Source: Amphimedon queenslandica
Taxonomy: Eukaryota; Porifera; Demospongiae; Haplosclerida; Niphatidae
Assembly (NCBI RefSeq): GCF_000090795.2
Contig: NW_003546244.1
Span: 978,970-1,042,969, forward strand
Length of the DNA stretch: 64,000 nt
Reading direction: 5' to 3'
Numbering within the stretch: the first letter of the stretch is position 1; each line of letters opens with the position of its first letter. The notes beneath the pieces were generated by a model. It was not told the origin of the DNA, did no database searches, and worked only from the letters and a program-made list of their open reading frames with translations. A program made the position numbers and the translations under genes. Shown one piece after another: positions 34,977-51,881 of the stretch.

Positions 34977-35915
34977 GTAAAGTAAAGAGAAAGTTTTTAT
35001 GACCCTATTAAAAGTTGTAAATACATTATACACCTTTACATGTACATGTACATGTACATGTACAGAGCGTACTTTGGTGCTATTGTTTGCAGTGTGGTCT
35101 CTGATGCTATTTGTTGTAGCCTGGTCGGGACTCTGGTTTCAATGTTGTTTAGATTCCATATGTAGCTCTCACCAAATGTACCTGTGTGTACATGTACATG
35201 TGTAGATGATGGTAAACTGTAGTACATACATGTACATGTAAAACCCTGCTATGTACATGTACAAGCTTTAAAAAAAATTTTTTTAAAGTCCAAATAACAT
35301 GCACATTCACATGTACATAAGAAAGTTTAATAAAATGGAGAATTCTCATATTTAATTTTTTGGCACAATTTTGAAGTGACTTCAAAAATTTGTAAAAAAT
35401 CCAAATTTGATCAGAAACAACTCAAACTTGCTACAGAACATAAGAACATGTATACGTATTAGAAAAAATTATAAAAACAAAGAATTTTCTCCTAGTCATT
35501 TTTGGCAAAATTTGGCCAAAACCCCTGTACTATAGTACAGGGATTTTAGCTCAATTTTGGAGCAACTTTTAAAATTCATAAAAAATCCAAATTTATTAGA
35601 AATCAGCTCAACAATGCTACAGAACATAAGAACATGTATACGTATCAGGATAAATTATAAAAATAAAGAATTTTCACCTAGTCATTTTTGGTGAAATTTG
35701 GCCGAAATCCCTGTACAGGGACTTTGACCCAATTTTTGAGCAAATTTAAAAATCCAGTTTCAATCGGAATGAGCTCAAATTTATAGACAACATGAGACAC
35801 GTACAATAATAATAATAATAATAATAATATTTTCATTACCAAATTTGATTACAGACAATTTCCCATTACAATTACTATGGCAGACAAAATATTCCTGTCA
35901 TTGCTATTACAATAG
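34977..35915. other. Intergenic region with TACATG tracts and array A3
   Basis: About 940 bases between the small ORF and the WD40 gene end. It contains a perfect palindromic (TACATG)n tract at about 35038-35064, more TACATG copies to 35260, the inverted A-family units at about 35340-35770 and an (AAT)n at 35808-35830. No gene seen. Confidence 0.7.
35340..35775. repeat. Array A3: about 2.5 family-A units, inverted
   Basis: Reverse-complement copies of the A unit. CATAAGAACATGTATACGTAT landmarks lie near 35440 and 35624, about 185 bases apart, and a partial unit follows. The perfect palindrome CCCTGTACTATAGTACAGGG is at 35523-35542. Confidence 0.85.
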
Positions 35916-41021
<5,106 letters not shown>

Positions 41022-41256
41022 TTTCGTTGCCGTGATGCGATAAAAGGTGGGGCTATAACGGCGCTGAACATTATTGCGCATGCGCAAAAATTATGCGTAG
41101 GAGTAAGACAGCACACGTGAATGCACGTGGGGTTAGGTTTTAATAACTAGCCCTGCCTTTCCACCACTCCCAAATGCAAGATATTGTCTTATCTAAGTTG
41201 TCTTTCCAGAAGTTAAAAGGCAGTGAGTAAGGCAGTAAGCAGCAGCCAAAAACAAA
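41022..41256. promoter_or_regulatory. Divergent promoter with NRF1 palindrome and two E-boxes
   Basis: Lies between the start codons of the WD40 gene (-) and HDAC6 (+). A perfect 14-base palindrome TTGCGCATGCGCAA is at 41074-41087, the NRF1 consensus. CACGTG occurs at 41114-41119 and 41124-41129. The palindrome overlaps the alternative upstream ATG of the WD40 gene, which is one reason to prefer the downstream start. Confidence 0.65.
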
Positions 41257-44200
41257 ATGGAAAGGGAAAAGATTGTAACTAGAGAACCAAGTGACTTATT
41301 TGACTGGAATCTCGCCAGCAGGAAGAAAGATGTAAGGAGAAAGAGTTCCTTCACTAGCCAATGCGTGTAAGTTGTAACATAGATATCTATGGTTGTAACT
41401 TGTAAAATGGTAAATAAATAAAGCTGTTAGTAAAAATTTTTATAGTTAAAAGTTACTTGTAATCACTGTATGTATGTATGTATGCATGTATGTATTCTTA
41501 AGTCAGTGAGGAAGAGGTAAAATAGATGGAGGAACAAGTCTGTATAGAGATAGTCTCTTGCCCGAGGCCACTCTAGAGAGAAAGGGTAGCTGTATGTGCT
41601 CTATCATTCCATTGTGTTTATACGCATTCTTTGACAAGTACGTGTAATAAGAGAATTGGTGAGAAATAAATATACAGAACCACTGACTCATTCAGTAAAC
41701 AGCTTTGATGTTTTAGCCATAGTTATCATAACTGCACTGATAATAATAATAATAATGATTTAATAATAACAATTATAATAATATAATCTTGTATTTACCA
41801 GTATGACGGGTATTGTATATGACGAGCGAATGAAGAATCACAGGAACGACAATAATCCAAATCATCCTGAGTGCCCCGAGAGGATTAGCTCCATATGGGA
41901 ACAGTTGGTTGATGACGGTGTGGTTGAGTGCTGTAGGAGAATAGATGCTAGATCTGCCACCGAGCAAGAGATATTATATGTTCACAGGTAATCCAATAAT
42001 TATTTACTATTATTTATGTACTATTATACTTTGTCTTTATTTAGTAAAACTCATTACGATGAAATGGTAGCAACTGAGAACATGTCTTTGGAGAAATTAT
42101 TTCAACGAGCTCTTCGTCTCAATTCTATTTATATAAATCCAGTGAGTGCATACTGTTGCTGTGTATTTTGATGATGTTCCTCTGTAATAGTCTTCAATGC
42201 AGTGTGCTCTTCTTGCTGCTGGCTCTGTATGTGAAGTTACAAAGCTAGTGATTGATGAAACTGTAAGGAATAATTTTTATAATAAACTATAATCATGATT
42301 ACATTATCGTTCTCCCTCAGGTTGATAATGGGGTTGCTATAGTGAGGTTAGTTTACGATCATTGGTCAGTTTAAATGTTTGAATTAACAGGCCGCCTGGT
42401 CATCATGCAGAGTCCTACACGTCAATGGGTTTCTGTTTCTTCAATAATGTAGCCATCGCTGCCAAAATGGCTATTGAAGAGTATGGAGTCAAGAGGTCAG
42501 TAGTGCCCTTCCTACCAGCAATAAGTATAGGACCAATTTCTAGGATTCTCATTATTGACTGGGATGTTCATCATGGCAATGCAACACAGCACATGTTCTA
42601 TGATGACAACAGGTTTTGAAATCTCTCCTCTCTTCTCTCCCTCTCACTGTATCCCTTTCTCTCACAGGGTCTTGTATGTTAGTCTTCATCGTCACGATAA
42701 CGGTGGGTTCTACCCTGGTGGTGACGAAGGTGACTATGATAAAGTTGGCAAAGGCAAAGGCTCCGGCTATAATGTCAACATACCTTGGAATCTGGTGAGA
42801 CTAAGACTTTTATAATAGACATACATGTATTAATATTGAGAACTGTATGTTTTCTTCCAGGCTAGGATGGGTGATGCCGAATACATGAGTGCCTTCTATC
42901 AGATCATAATGCCAATTGCATTTGAGTACCAGCCAGAGCTTGTAATAGTTTCGTCAGGTTTTGATTCTGGTGAAGGAGACCCAATAGTATGTACACGCAT
43001 AGACAATAATAATAATGTTAAAGAGAGGGTGTGTAACTGTGTATGGGATATGAGAGAAAGAGAAGTTTTTTGTAACTGATCCGTATAATGTGACATTAAT
43101 GATAATAGGGAGGTTATAGGGTTACTCCTAATGGGTATGCTCACATGACGCATCAATTGAAATCTCTCGCAGACGGAAAGATTGTTGTAGCTCTTGAAGT
43201 AAGTCTAGCGTTCTTATATTTGTTACTTATTTCTTGGAGGGTGGGTATAATCTCACCACTATATCGCACTCAATGTCTGCTGTTGTGCAAGTTCTTTTGG
43301 GCGACACACCACGTTCACTTGAGTCCTGTGTTCCTAATGATAGGTGAGAGAGAGAGAGGAAAGAGTGTGTGTGTTTAATTGATGTACATACACATATACC
43401 CATATTTTAGTGCTCTTGCTTCTATTGGTAATGCTGCAAAGTGTTTATCAAAATACTGGAAATCACTCAGACACTGGCAAGGTATACCCTAGATGACCTC
43501 CTAGTTAAAATACTTATAATTTTATAAATAGACCAGCCAGTAAAAGGGACAGTGGAAGAGTTTGCTCCATTAACCAGTAGCAGTGTAGTAGATCCAGCAC
43601 CACTGACTGATGATAGTATGAGCAACAGTCAAGCAGATGAAATGAGAGGAGATGATTCCATTATAATTGAGAATGGTGAGACCCCCAAGTCTAAACCCAT
43701 GCCGGACGAAAGCCTAAAAAGAAGCGATGAAGAAGTATTTAAAAATTTTACTTTGATTGAGGCGAGTCCTATTTTTAGATACTCTCGGAGCCTCCACCTC
43801 CTGGCACTATCCCCATATCCTCTGACTCCATACCATTGGATGTAGCACAGAAAGCATTAATACAACAACTGGAGGATGAAGGAAATGTAAGTGCATGTAT
43901 ATGTACATGTATGTTATGTTGTTAATGTACATGTACTGTAGGCCTGTATGTTTGCTGTTAATCCATTGTCCTGGTGTCCTCACTTGGAGTCCATAGTACC
44001 AATAGAAGGGTCGCTGGACACGTCTGCATTATGTGAGACGTGTAGTACACCACGTGAGAACTGGGTCTGTCTCACCTGTCAGCATGTGCATTGTGGACGA
44101 TACATTAATAAGCATATGCTCGAGCACAGTGAAGCTTCTGGACACAATATTGTATTGTCGTATGCTGATCTTTCTGTTTGGTGTTTCACTTGTGATTCTT

Positions 44201-44319
44201 ACGTTTATAATCCTGTGAGTTGGTTTATACTTGACATTATTATAACCTTGTCATTCTCCTCTTTCTTTCAGGTTCTCTTCCCATTTATCAAATTGGCAAG
44301 TGATGACAAATTTAAGTAG
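41257..44319 (+). CDS. HDAC6: HDAC6-like deacetylase with one catalytic domain and a ZnF-UBP
   Basis: Class IIb deacetylase, expected to be cytosolic and to act on tubulin or other proteins. Sixteen exons: 41257-41366, 41802-41987, 42045-42141, 42191-42262, 42321-42346, 42391-42495, 42544-42612, 42668-42794, 42861-42986, 43109-43198, 43240-43343, 43411-43481, 43532-43734, 43779-43886, 43942-44214 and 44272-44319, for 604 residues. The catalytic domain (about 37-450) has the His pair in RPPGHHAE, zinc ligands in IDWDVHHGN and [10 protein letters not shown], and GGFYPGG. An acidic linker follows. The C-terminal zinc finger (WCPHLESI ... [24 protein letters not shown] ... [11 protein letters not shown]) keeps the pocket residues that bind the free ubiquitin C-terminus. 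Vertebrate HDAC6 has two catalytic domains; here there is one. Introns 42496-42543 and 43735-43778 are under 50 bases. Confidence 0.95.
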
Positions 44320-44431
44320 ACAACAATAGTAGTTCTTATAAAACTTATAGAATTTATAAAATTTTGTGTGTGTGTGTTTTATACTTTACAACCAAAAAAT
44401 CAGTTAAAATACAATAAATACAAAACCATCT

Positions 44432-45772
44432 TTACTCTATTATTTCAATTACTTTCTCTTCAGCAAGTGTCTTCTTAGGCACTGTCCCAGGTGCACTGTG
44501 TTGCACCATATTCTGTCTCCTCCTCCTCCTAGCCTGCAGTATCTCCCTCCTTTCCTTAGCAGATGCTTTTATAGTCCTGGGGACGTTACGATGACGAGCG
44601 ATCCTGTGTATCTGAGGATGACTTTGATACTTTTCTTTTAACTTCTCCAAATAATCAAGTGACTTTTGTTCCCGATTCGTCAACTTGCCCAGTTTCTGTG
44701 AAGCCCTTGCCTTCCATATCCTGATGTTCATGTCATCGCTGCCCGAGAGGACGTAGGTGGAGTCATTTGTCCAGCGTACACTGAATATCCTCTGCATTCT
44801 CTTGGTGTGGTACACCTCACGACTGTGTTTCCAGTCCTCACGGAATATACGAACGGTTTTATCAAATCCACCGGACACGAATTCCTGCCCTGTGGGAGAA
44901 TAGTCCACATCAAGCACAGCGTTAACATGATCCATGTGAATGCACTTTGGTCTCTTCAGCCAACGCATGTCAAAAGTGTAGAGATTCCCGTCTTCGTTAG
45001 CTGCCGTAAAGTGAAACGCTTCCATTGGGTTCCAAGCCACTGCATTTGATTTAAGACTTAGCACCACTTTCTGTAGCGGAGAGGATTGGCGTATGTCATA
45101 CAGTGCAATGGATCTATCTGCTGCACAAGACGAGAGGAGATTAGTCTGTATTGGGTTAAATTTAACATGGGTGATGTTGTCTGGACCCCACGTGAAAGAC
45201 GACAAGGGTTCCGAGTGAGTCTCATTCCAAATCTCAACCTTGTCACCACACGTGGCAAATATTGGATCAGACTGATGATGATCAACACTTGTGAAGGCCG
45301 TACTTCCTAATATGGTCGAAAGAGGTTGATGGGGACTAGGAAAGAGCGAGTGGTCAGGGTACTCCCAGAGTTTGATGATGCTATCGTCACCGACTGAAAC
45401 AAACCGAGACCCATCATTGTTCATTGCCAGGCCTCTAACAAACCCAGAGTGAGCACTGATCGTAGTCAGGGTCCGTCTTGATGCAATGTTCCATACTTTG
45501 ATCTCACCGTCATGAGATCCAGAGAGAAGGACTGATAGTTTCTTGGGATGCTTTGACATGCAGTGAATACCGTCAGTATGACCTGAGAGGCTACCTATAA
45601 ATGGCTTGGCAAAAACTTTGTCGAGTTTTGTGGCGTTGAGGGCTCTCACGTACTCCCTGGCCGCTTCGTGTGGGTGCATGGAAGGGTTGAGGTTTCTGGG
45701 CAGCTTGTGTATGTCGCGAGAGCTCTCCCTGACATAATCCTTTGGGTTTCTACAAAGAACCTTGATCTTCAT
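44432..45772 (-). CDS. DCAF13: DCAF13/Sof1, WD40 protein of the SSU processome
   Basis: Nucleolar protein of U3-dependent 18S rRNA processing and, in animals, a possible Cul4-DDB1 receptor. Intronless ORF of 446 residues, almost exactly the family length. It starts MKIKVLCRNPKDYVRESSRD. WD repeats include GSHDGEIKVWNIASRR, GDDSIIKLWEYPDH and SGSDDMNIRIWKARAS. The C-terminal Sof1 region (LGKLTNREQKSLDYLEKLKE, then KASAKERREILQARRRRRQN) is diagnostic. The lack of introns stands out among intron-rich neighbours and could reflect an old retrocopy. It is head-to-head with RPS23, another ribosome gene, 125 bases away. Confidence 0.96.
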   Translation of the reverse strand: MKIKVLCRNPKDYVRESSRDIHKLPRNLNPSMHPHEAAREYVRALNATKLDKVFAKPFIGSLSGHTDGIHCMSKHPKKLSVLLSGSHDGEIKVWNIASRRTLTTISAHSGFVRGLAMNNDGSRFVSVGDDSIIKLWEYPDHSLFPSPHQPLSTILGSTAFTSVDHHQSDPIFATCGDKVEIWNETHSEPLSSFTWGPDNITHVKFNPIQTNLLSSCAADRSIALYDIRQSSPLQKVVLSLKSNAVAWNPMEAFHFTAANEDGNLYTFDMRWLKRPKCIHMDHVNAVLDVDYSPTGQEFVSGGFDKTVRIFREDWKHSREVYHTKRMQRIFSVRWTNDSTYVLSGSDDMNIRIWKARASQKLGKLTNREQKSLDYLEKLKEKYQSHPQIHRIARHRNVPRTIKASAKERREILQARRRRRQNMVQHSAPGTVPKKTLAEEKVIEIIE

Positions 45773-45897
45773 TTTGTCCTTATGACAGCACGTGGGTTGA
45801 TTTTATTGCGCATGTGCACACCAGTTAATAAAAAGTAATTAAGTTGTGAATAATTAACCCTCTTTCCCTCTCTTTCTCTCTCCTTTCAACTGCAAGC
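45773..45897. promoter_or_regulatory. Divergent promoter of DCAF13 and RPS23 with NRF1-like site
   Basis: Only 125 bases between start codons. TGCGCATGTGCA at 45807-45818 differs by one base from the NRF1 palindrome, and CACGTG lies at 45789-45794. A pyrimidine-rich stretch before the RPS23 ATG (45857-45888) suits a TCT/5'TOP-type start of a ribosomal protein gene. Joint control of two ribosome-biogenesis genes is plausible. Confidence 0.6.
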
Positions 45898-47083
<1,186 letters not shown>

Positions 47084-47191
47084 AATGAACAAATAATTAT
47101 TACAATCTCTCTTGTTTGTGACATTTTATTTAAAATAGAGAACTCAGTTAATTGAAAGAAAGTATATTATACATGCTTAGTTATATTATTG

Positions 47192-48127
47192 TTACAGATC
47201 TTCAAGGGATGTGAAATTGCGTCCAGCACCAAACAACACCAGATTCATATATTCAGCAAATCCTTTACCTGTCTGTCCTTGACTTCCAACGCATATCTCC
47301 ACTGGTTTCAGTTCAGGCTTTATTTTATACAGGAGTTTATTGCACATCTCCATTGCAGCTTGTTGTAGAAGTGCCGCTTGATCTGTATCAATAACGATCC
47401 ATTGGAGGATTGATGCATTTGGAGATACTTCATTGCAGAGCTCAAAGCACGCTTGATCATTTTCTAACCTTATTTTCCATCGTTTGATGAGTTTCCATTC
47501 CCACTTCAGTGACTTACCTTTACATTGTATCTCAAATGAGTCCTCGTTGCAAGTACATGTGACATTAGAGCCTGGTTCTATTTGCTGGCCCCTGTGCTTT
47601 ATGTCCGTTTTCAGTGTACAGTTGGGGATTCGTGTTGATGTGTAGCCATACACTTTGGCTGCTGCTTCCAAGTACTGTCTCTCAGTAGGAAAGCTTGGAT
47701 CTAAGAACTCCTCCAATTGCAATTTCTCTTCATCTGTTGGATGCAGTTTCTCAGGATCATTGAGAATTTCAGAGTATAGCAAATGGGTTGCTGTGTCATC
47801 AGTACGAGCAATTTTAAGATCTTTACTGATATCTAGTCCAGTCCTTTGCAGGCATAGTGGTTCCTGTAGTGGTACTTTGTCTCCTTTCTCTAGCCTCATT
47901 TTGGGTCTGCCCAGCTCTCCTGTGTACAGTGCAAAAACCTTCATGCTTAAATCTTTCAGTTTTATCTCCTTCTGTAATGCTTTCAAAACATCTTCAGTCT
48001 CCACTGAGACTGAAGGAGGAAACTGTACTGTACATTTCCCGTACCGTCCAAAAGTGTCAACGCTTATTGACTTAGGCTGCTTGTTTTTCTTCATATTCCT
48101 TCTTCTCCAAAAAATACTCAGCCCCAC
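47192..48127 (-). CDS. FERM-like protein related to the SNX17/SNX31 tail, no PX domain
   Basis: Intronless ORF of 311 residues (or 300 from the second Met, MKKNKQ). A ubiquitin-like F1 lobe (SVSVETEDVLKALQKEI, then LYTGELGRPKM), an F2-like helical part (HPTDEEKLQLEEFLDPSFPT) and an F3/PTB-like lobe can be followed. The stretch ILQWIVIDTDQAALLQQAAM aligns with SNX17 LQWVTITSPQAIMMSICLQS. SNX17 uses this FERM module to bind NPxY cargo in endosomal recycling. The PX lipid-binding domain is absent and the gene starts at F1. The end EDL resembles the SNX17 C-terminal EDL-type tail used for retriever binding. Family call is moderate. Confidence 0.75.
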   Translation of the reverse strand: MGLSIFWRRRNMKKNKQPKSISVDTFGRYGKCTVQFPPSVSVETEDVLKALQKEIKLKDLSMKVFALYTGELGRPKMRLEKGDKVPLQEPLCLQRTGLDISKDLKIARTDDTATHLLYSEILNDPEKLHPTDEEKLQLEEFLDPSFPTERQYLEAAAKVYGYTSTRIPNCTLKTDIKHRGQQIEPGSNVTCTCNEDSFEIQCKGKSLKWEWKLIKRWKIRLENDQACFELCNEVSPNASILQWIVIDTDQAALLQQAAMEMCNKLLYKIKPELKPVEICVGSQGQTGKGFAEYMNLVLFGAGRNFTSLEDL

Positions 48128-49099
48128 CTACAGTAACTACAAGGTGTTAATAACTAATTCCAGCCACGCCCAGCATTCTTAAACCTGCACGTGGGTGGCC
48201 TTTCTGCGCATGCGCAAGTTTTACTGGATACCGTAAACACTCAATCTGCTGTGTAATATTGAAGATGGGATGTTATGCACAAAACTTTTAATGAGGGTGG
48301 AGTCTCAGTCTGGTGAGTGAATATTTTTCTCTCTTCCTCTACTCTATTCCTCTTCAGCTGTGTGTATGCTCTATATCTTCATCTCTCAGGCGTGCCCTCA
48401 GTGGAAGTGTCTGGAATAGTCACAGTTTTGGCCTCTTCACTTGCATTATTTCATTCTCGGACCTGCAAAGGCCCGGTAATCCTCGTTTATGTGTCTTGTT
48501 GGCTGTTGAATGGGGAGAGGGTTGTGCAAGCAACACTAGAGTCTGCTTTGTTGCATTCCTTATTCTCACCTTTTCATATTGTCCCTTCTCATTTCTCTCT
48601 CTCTCTCTTCCTCAGCCTTTACTGTACATGTACATTCTATTTTGTGGTGGCCCTCACTAAAATTAATTATGCTATTGTGTTCCTGGGTTTTCTTTGTATT
48701 GTTTATTATTATTATTATATTTATCATCATCTTTATTATTATTATTATTTATTGATAATACCCTAGGTGCCATACACATGTTTAAATAATTAATTGGCAA
48801 TTAAAGTAATAATTTTCATAACGTCTAAAGCATCTAGATGTATTAAAAACTTGTACTTTAAAAAAATGACATACGTTGTTCTTGTGTCATTTACCGTGAG
48901 CTGTAAGTCCCTCATTGATTTGCTAAAGCTACATGTGCCTCTCTTCCCTTATCATCATTATTTATCAGTTACAATGTATAGTAGTAACAGGTTTTGTATT
49001 GAGTAATCAGTACTACAGTTGGCTTTTTGTTTATGTGCATATTTTATTTCTTTCCTCTACAAGGTCTGCCATAGCTAACGAATTGTCATCTCCTTTGGA
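48128..49099. promoter_or_regulatory. Divergent promoter and 5' UTR of DOCK, with NRF1 palindrome
   Basis: TGCGCATGCGCA is perfect at 48205-48216 and CACGTG lies at 48188-48193, between the FERM gene (-) and DOCK (+). A likely non-coding DOCK exon ends at 48312 before the donor GTGAGTG. The rest to about 49060 is intron-like, with (ATT)n near 48700-48750 and one TACATG run. ORFs of 70-149 residues here are low complexity and lack support. Confidence 0.6.
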
Positions 49100-51060
49100 A
49101 TGCCTTGGGAAAACTTTCAGGGATTGGCTGCAGGTAAGACTGAGAGAGTGAGAGAGAGGGAGGGAAGAAGTGTTACTGTACCCCCCTTTCTCTCTCTCTT
49201 TCTCCCTAATCTACTCCTCTCTCTGTGTATTTTTGTATTCATTGAGTGCATTATGTGTTGTCCCTAGTAATCTTGACATGTTTACATATCATCCCCTCTT
49301 GTGTCTTCCTTTAATAGTCTTTATGGATGTGTGCGTGTGTGTGTGTGAGGCGTAGTTTGTTTCTCTATTTTGTAGTTGCTAGTTTTGTTCCGTCGTATAG
49401 GCAACATTATTTATGTTTGCTATTTTAGTTTTGATGTGTGTGTGTGTGTGTGTGTAGGTGGAATGTAACCTTCCGCACTAAGTGTATGCAATACAATGCA
49501 TATATACATTGGGCTACTTCATTATCAGGGAGCCTTAATAACTTCTTTGGTTGGTCTCCATTAAAAATGATCCAGATTATATGTGTGCAGTTTTCAGTCA
49601 TGTACATGTACATGTACATGCTATATGGGCTCATTAGCATGAAATTTGAGGCATTTCTGATAAGAATTAGAGGAATGGCAGTCTTGTACATGTACATTGA
49701 AGTCGTGATTTGTAAGAAGCAGAGCCTAATTGGCATTCACTCACATGTGTTGTTTGTGTGCATAGTCTATGAGAGTGTTTTTGTGTGTTATTTCTCTCTA
49801 TTTTTCCCTACATATGTGTCCATGTGTTCCTATTGTATTTTATTTTTAGCCATATGGAATTATGATGGTGATACATCTTATCATCTTTCACTTTGCGTTG
49901 GGGATCTTGTTGTTATTATTGAGAAACTGGAAGGTTTGTTTACTTTTATCTCTTCTTTCTTATTCTTTCTCCTTTATTGTTTTTTTATTGCTCCTTTTCT
50001 CTTCTCTCTCTCTCCCCCCTCTCTCTTTCCCCCTCTCTCTCCCTTTTTTCTTATTAGGTTGGTATAGAGGTTATCTCTATCACTATCCTTCAAAAAAGGT
50101 ACACGCGTATGTCACTTTCTGTATAATATCAACAACACTTAATGCATCCACTAGCTCTGATGTACACATGTATTAATGTGTTTATGTTTCTAGGTGTGTG
50201 CCTTGTCTTATAATTAATTACTTTTAATTATTTTTAGGGTATATTTCCAGCTAGTTATGTCCAATCAGTAGACTACAACATCATCTCAGCCAAGTATTGA
50301 GAGCCATTACTCCTTACAATCATTAGTTCATTTTGTCTGTAGGGAAGAGGAGTACACTGTACCATTCATTGACCCTGTGGCTCTTGAAGCCAAAGAGAGC
50401 CTTTTGACTTGGAAAGAGAAGCTCTTTGAGAGTTACACTGTAAGGGAGAGAGAGAGAGAGAGGGGGAGAGACAGGGTGGAGAGAAAGGGGAGAGAGAAAG
50501 AGGGAGGGAGGGAATGAAAAGGGAGGGAGGGAATGAAAAGGGAGGTAGCTGTAGTGAGTGAAAGATATGTGGCAGTAGTGGTTGTGTTTGTACAGGATTG
50601 TAATTCAATGCAATGTGTTTTGTGTGTGTAGAAAGGAAGGAATTTGTCATAATCATCAGTCAATTATGAATGTCATTGTGAGCCTGTTCATGATAAATGC
50701 ACGTGTGGCACCATCATGAATACATATCCATTCATAATGGATGTGTACAATCATGAATGACTGTATGTATTCATATTATTGTACACGTGTGTGTACATTT
50801 CATAATGTACATGTACTTGAGTGTACATTGCTAGCTTATGATTGATATCAATGTGTTTATGTAATGTATACATATATACATACATGTACATGTACTATAT
50901 TGTTATTATTATTTTATTATTGTTGCTATAATATATTCATTTTAGAAGTCCCGTCATGACTACGTTCGTATACTAAATTATATGGAAGATGTTCTAACAA
51001 CAAGATCAACTTTAATACACAGCATACACAGCAATGTGACACACGTATGTGATCTCTCCT

Positions 51061-51100
<40 letters not shown>

Positions 51101-51837
51101 ACTAATTTCTCTTAAACACACACTCGTAACAGGATAAGTTACAAGCTATAAGAACACGTCTCTCAGCAAAGATTGATTTGGTTAATAATTTATGTGAACA
51201 GCCGTTGTCTCCACGTGATGACACAGGGCACTCTATTGATCCAACCGTCACTAGTTTTGGGAGCCTGTACAGCACTGTGAGTCCAAATTCATAACACAGG
51301 GGGTCCTGTTTACTAATTAGGGGTCCTGTGTTGTTTAGGTTTAGGATTTGTGCTTATTTATAGTCCCTGGTTTACTTATTAATGTTTGTTTATGGAACCT
51401 AGTTTACTACTTTTGATCTCTTTTAATTTATTATCAGTATCAATTAGTATACTTTGATTAAGCCTTTTTGTTATAAGTAGGAAATATAATGTGCTTTTAT
51501 GTCTAATTGCAATCCTCCATGCAGTCTTGTATTATTTACTATTATGTTATAATGTTGCATGGCTTTGTGGCTACTATTCACTTATTACTTACTGTATTAC
51601 TGTTCACGCACACATACGCATGTTCAGCTACCTGTTGTGTATCAGCTACAACGCTTTCTTTGAAAGTGCATTAGATTAGAATGCATGGGTCTGCAATTTG
51701 TTATTGTCGTTTTTTCATTTTATTGGTCATGTGTTGTTTGTGTTGCTCGATTAATAAACTTATGTGGGATAATTGTTTAGTTTATGTGCGTGTAATGAAT
51801 GACTAGCTGTTTGCTTTATAAGGAGGAGGGATATATG

Positions 51838-51881
<44 letters not shown>

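Noticed and set aside
43552-43845. Read-through of the HDAC6 linker ending LTPYHWM
   Set aside because: Treating 43735-43778 as a 44-base intron restores a Pro-rich frame that joins in phase to the zinc-finger exon.
47655-48182. 175-residue plus-strand frame opposite the FERM gene
   Set aside because: Antisense shadow rich in Ser/Leu; the minus strand gives a recognisable FERM protein.
49438-50067. 209-residue frame across DOCK introns
   Set aside because: It runs through a GT microsatellite, pyrimidine tracts and the SH3 exon; only 49850-49933 in it is coding.
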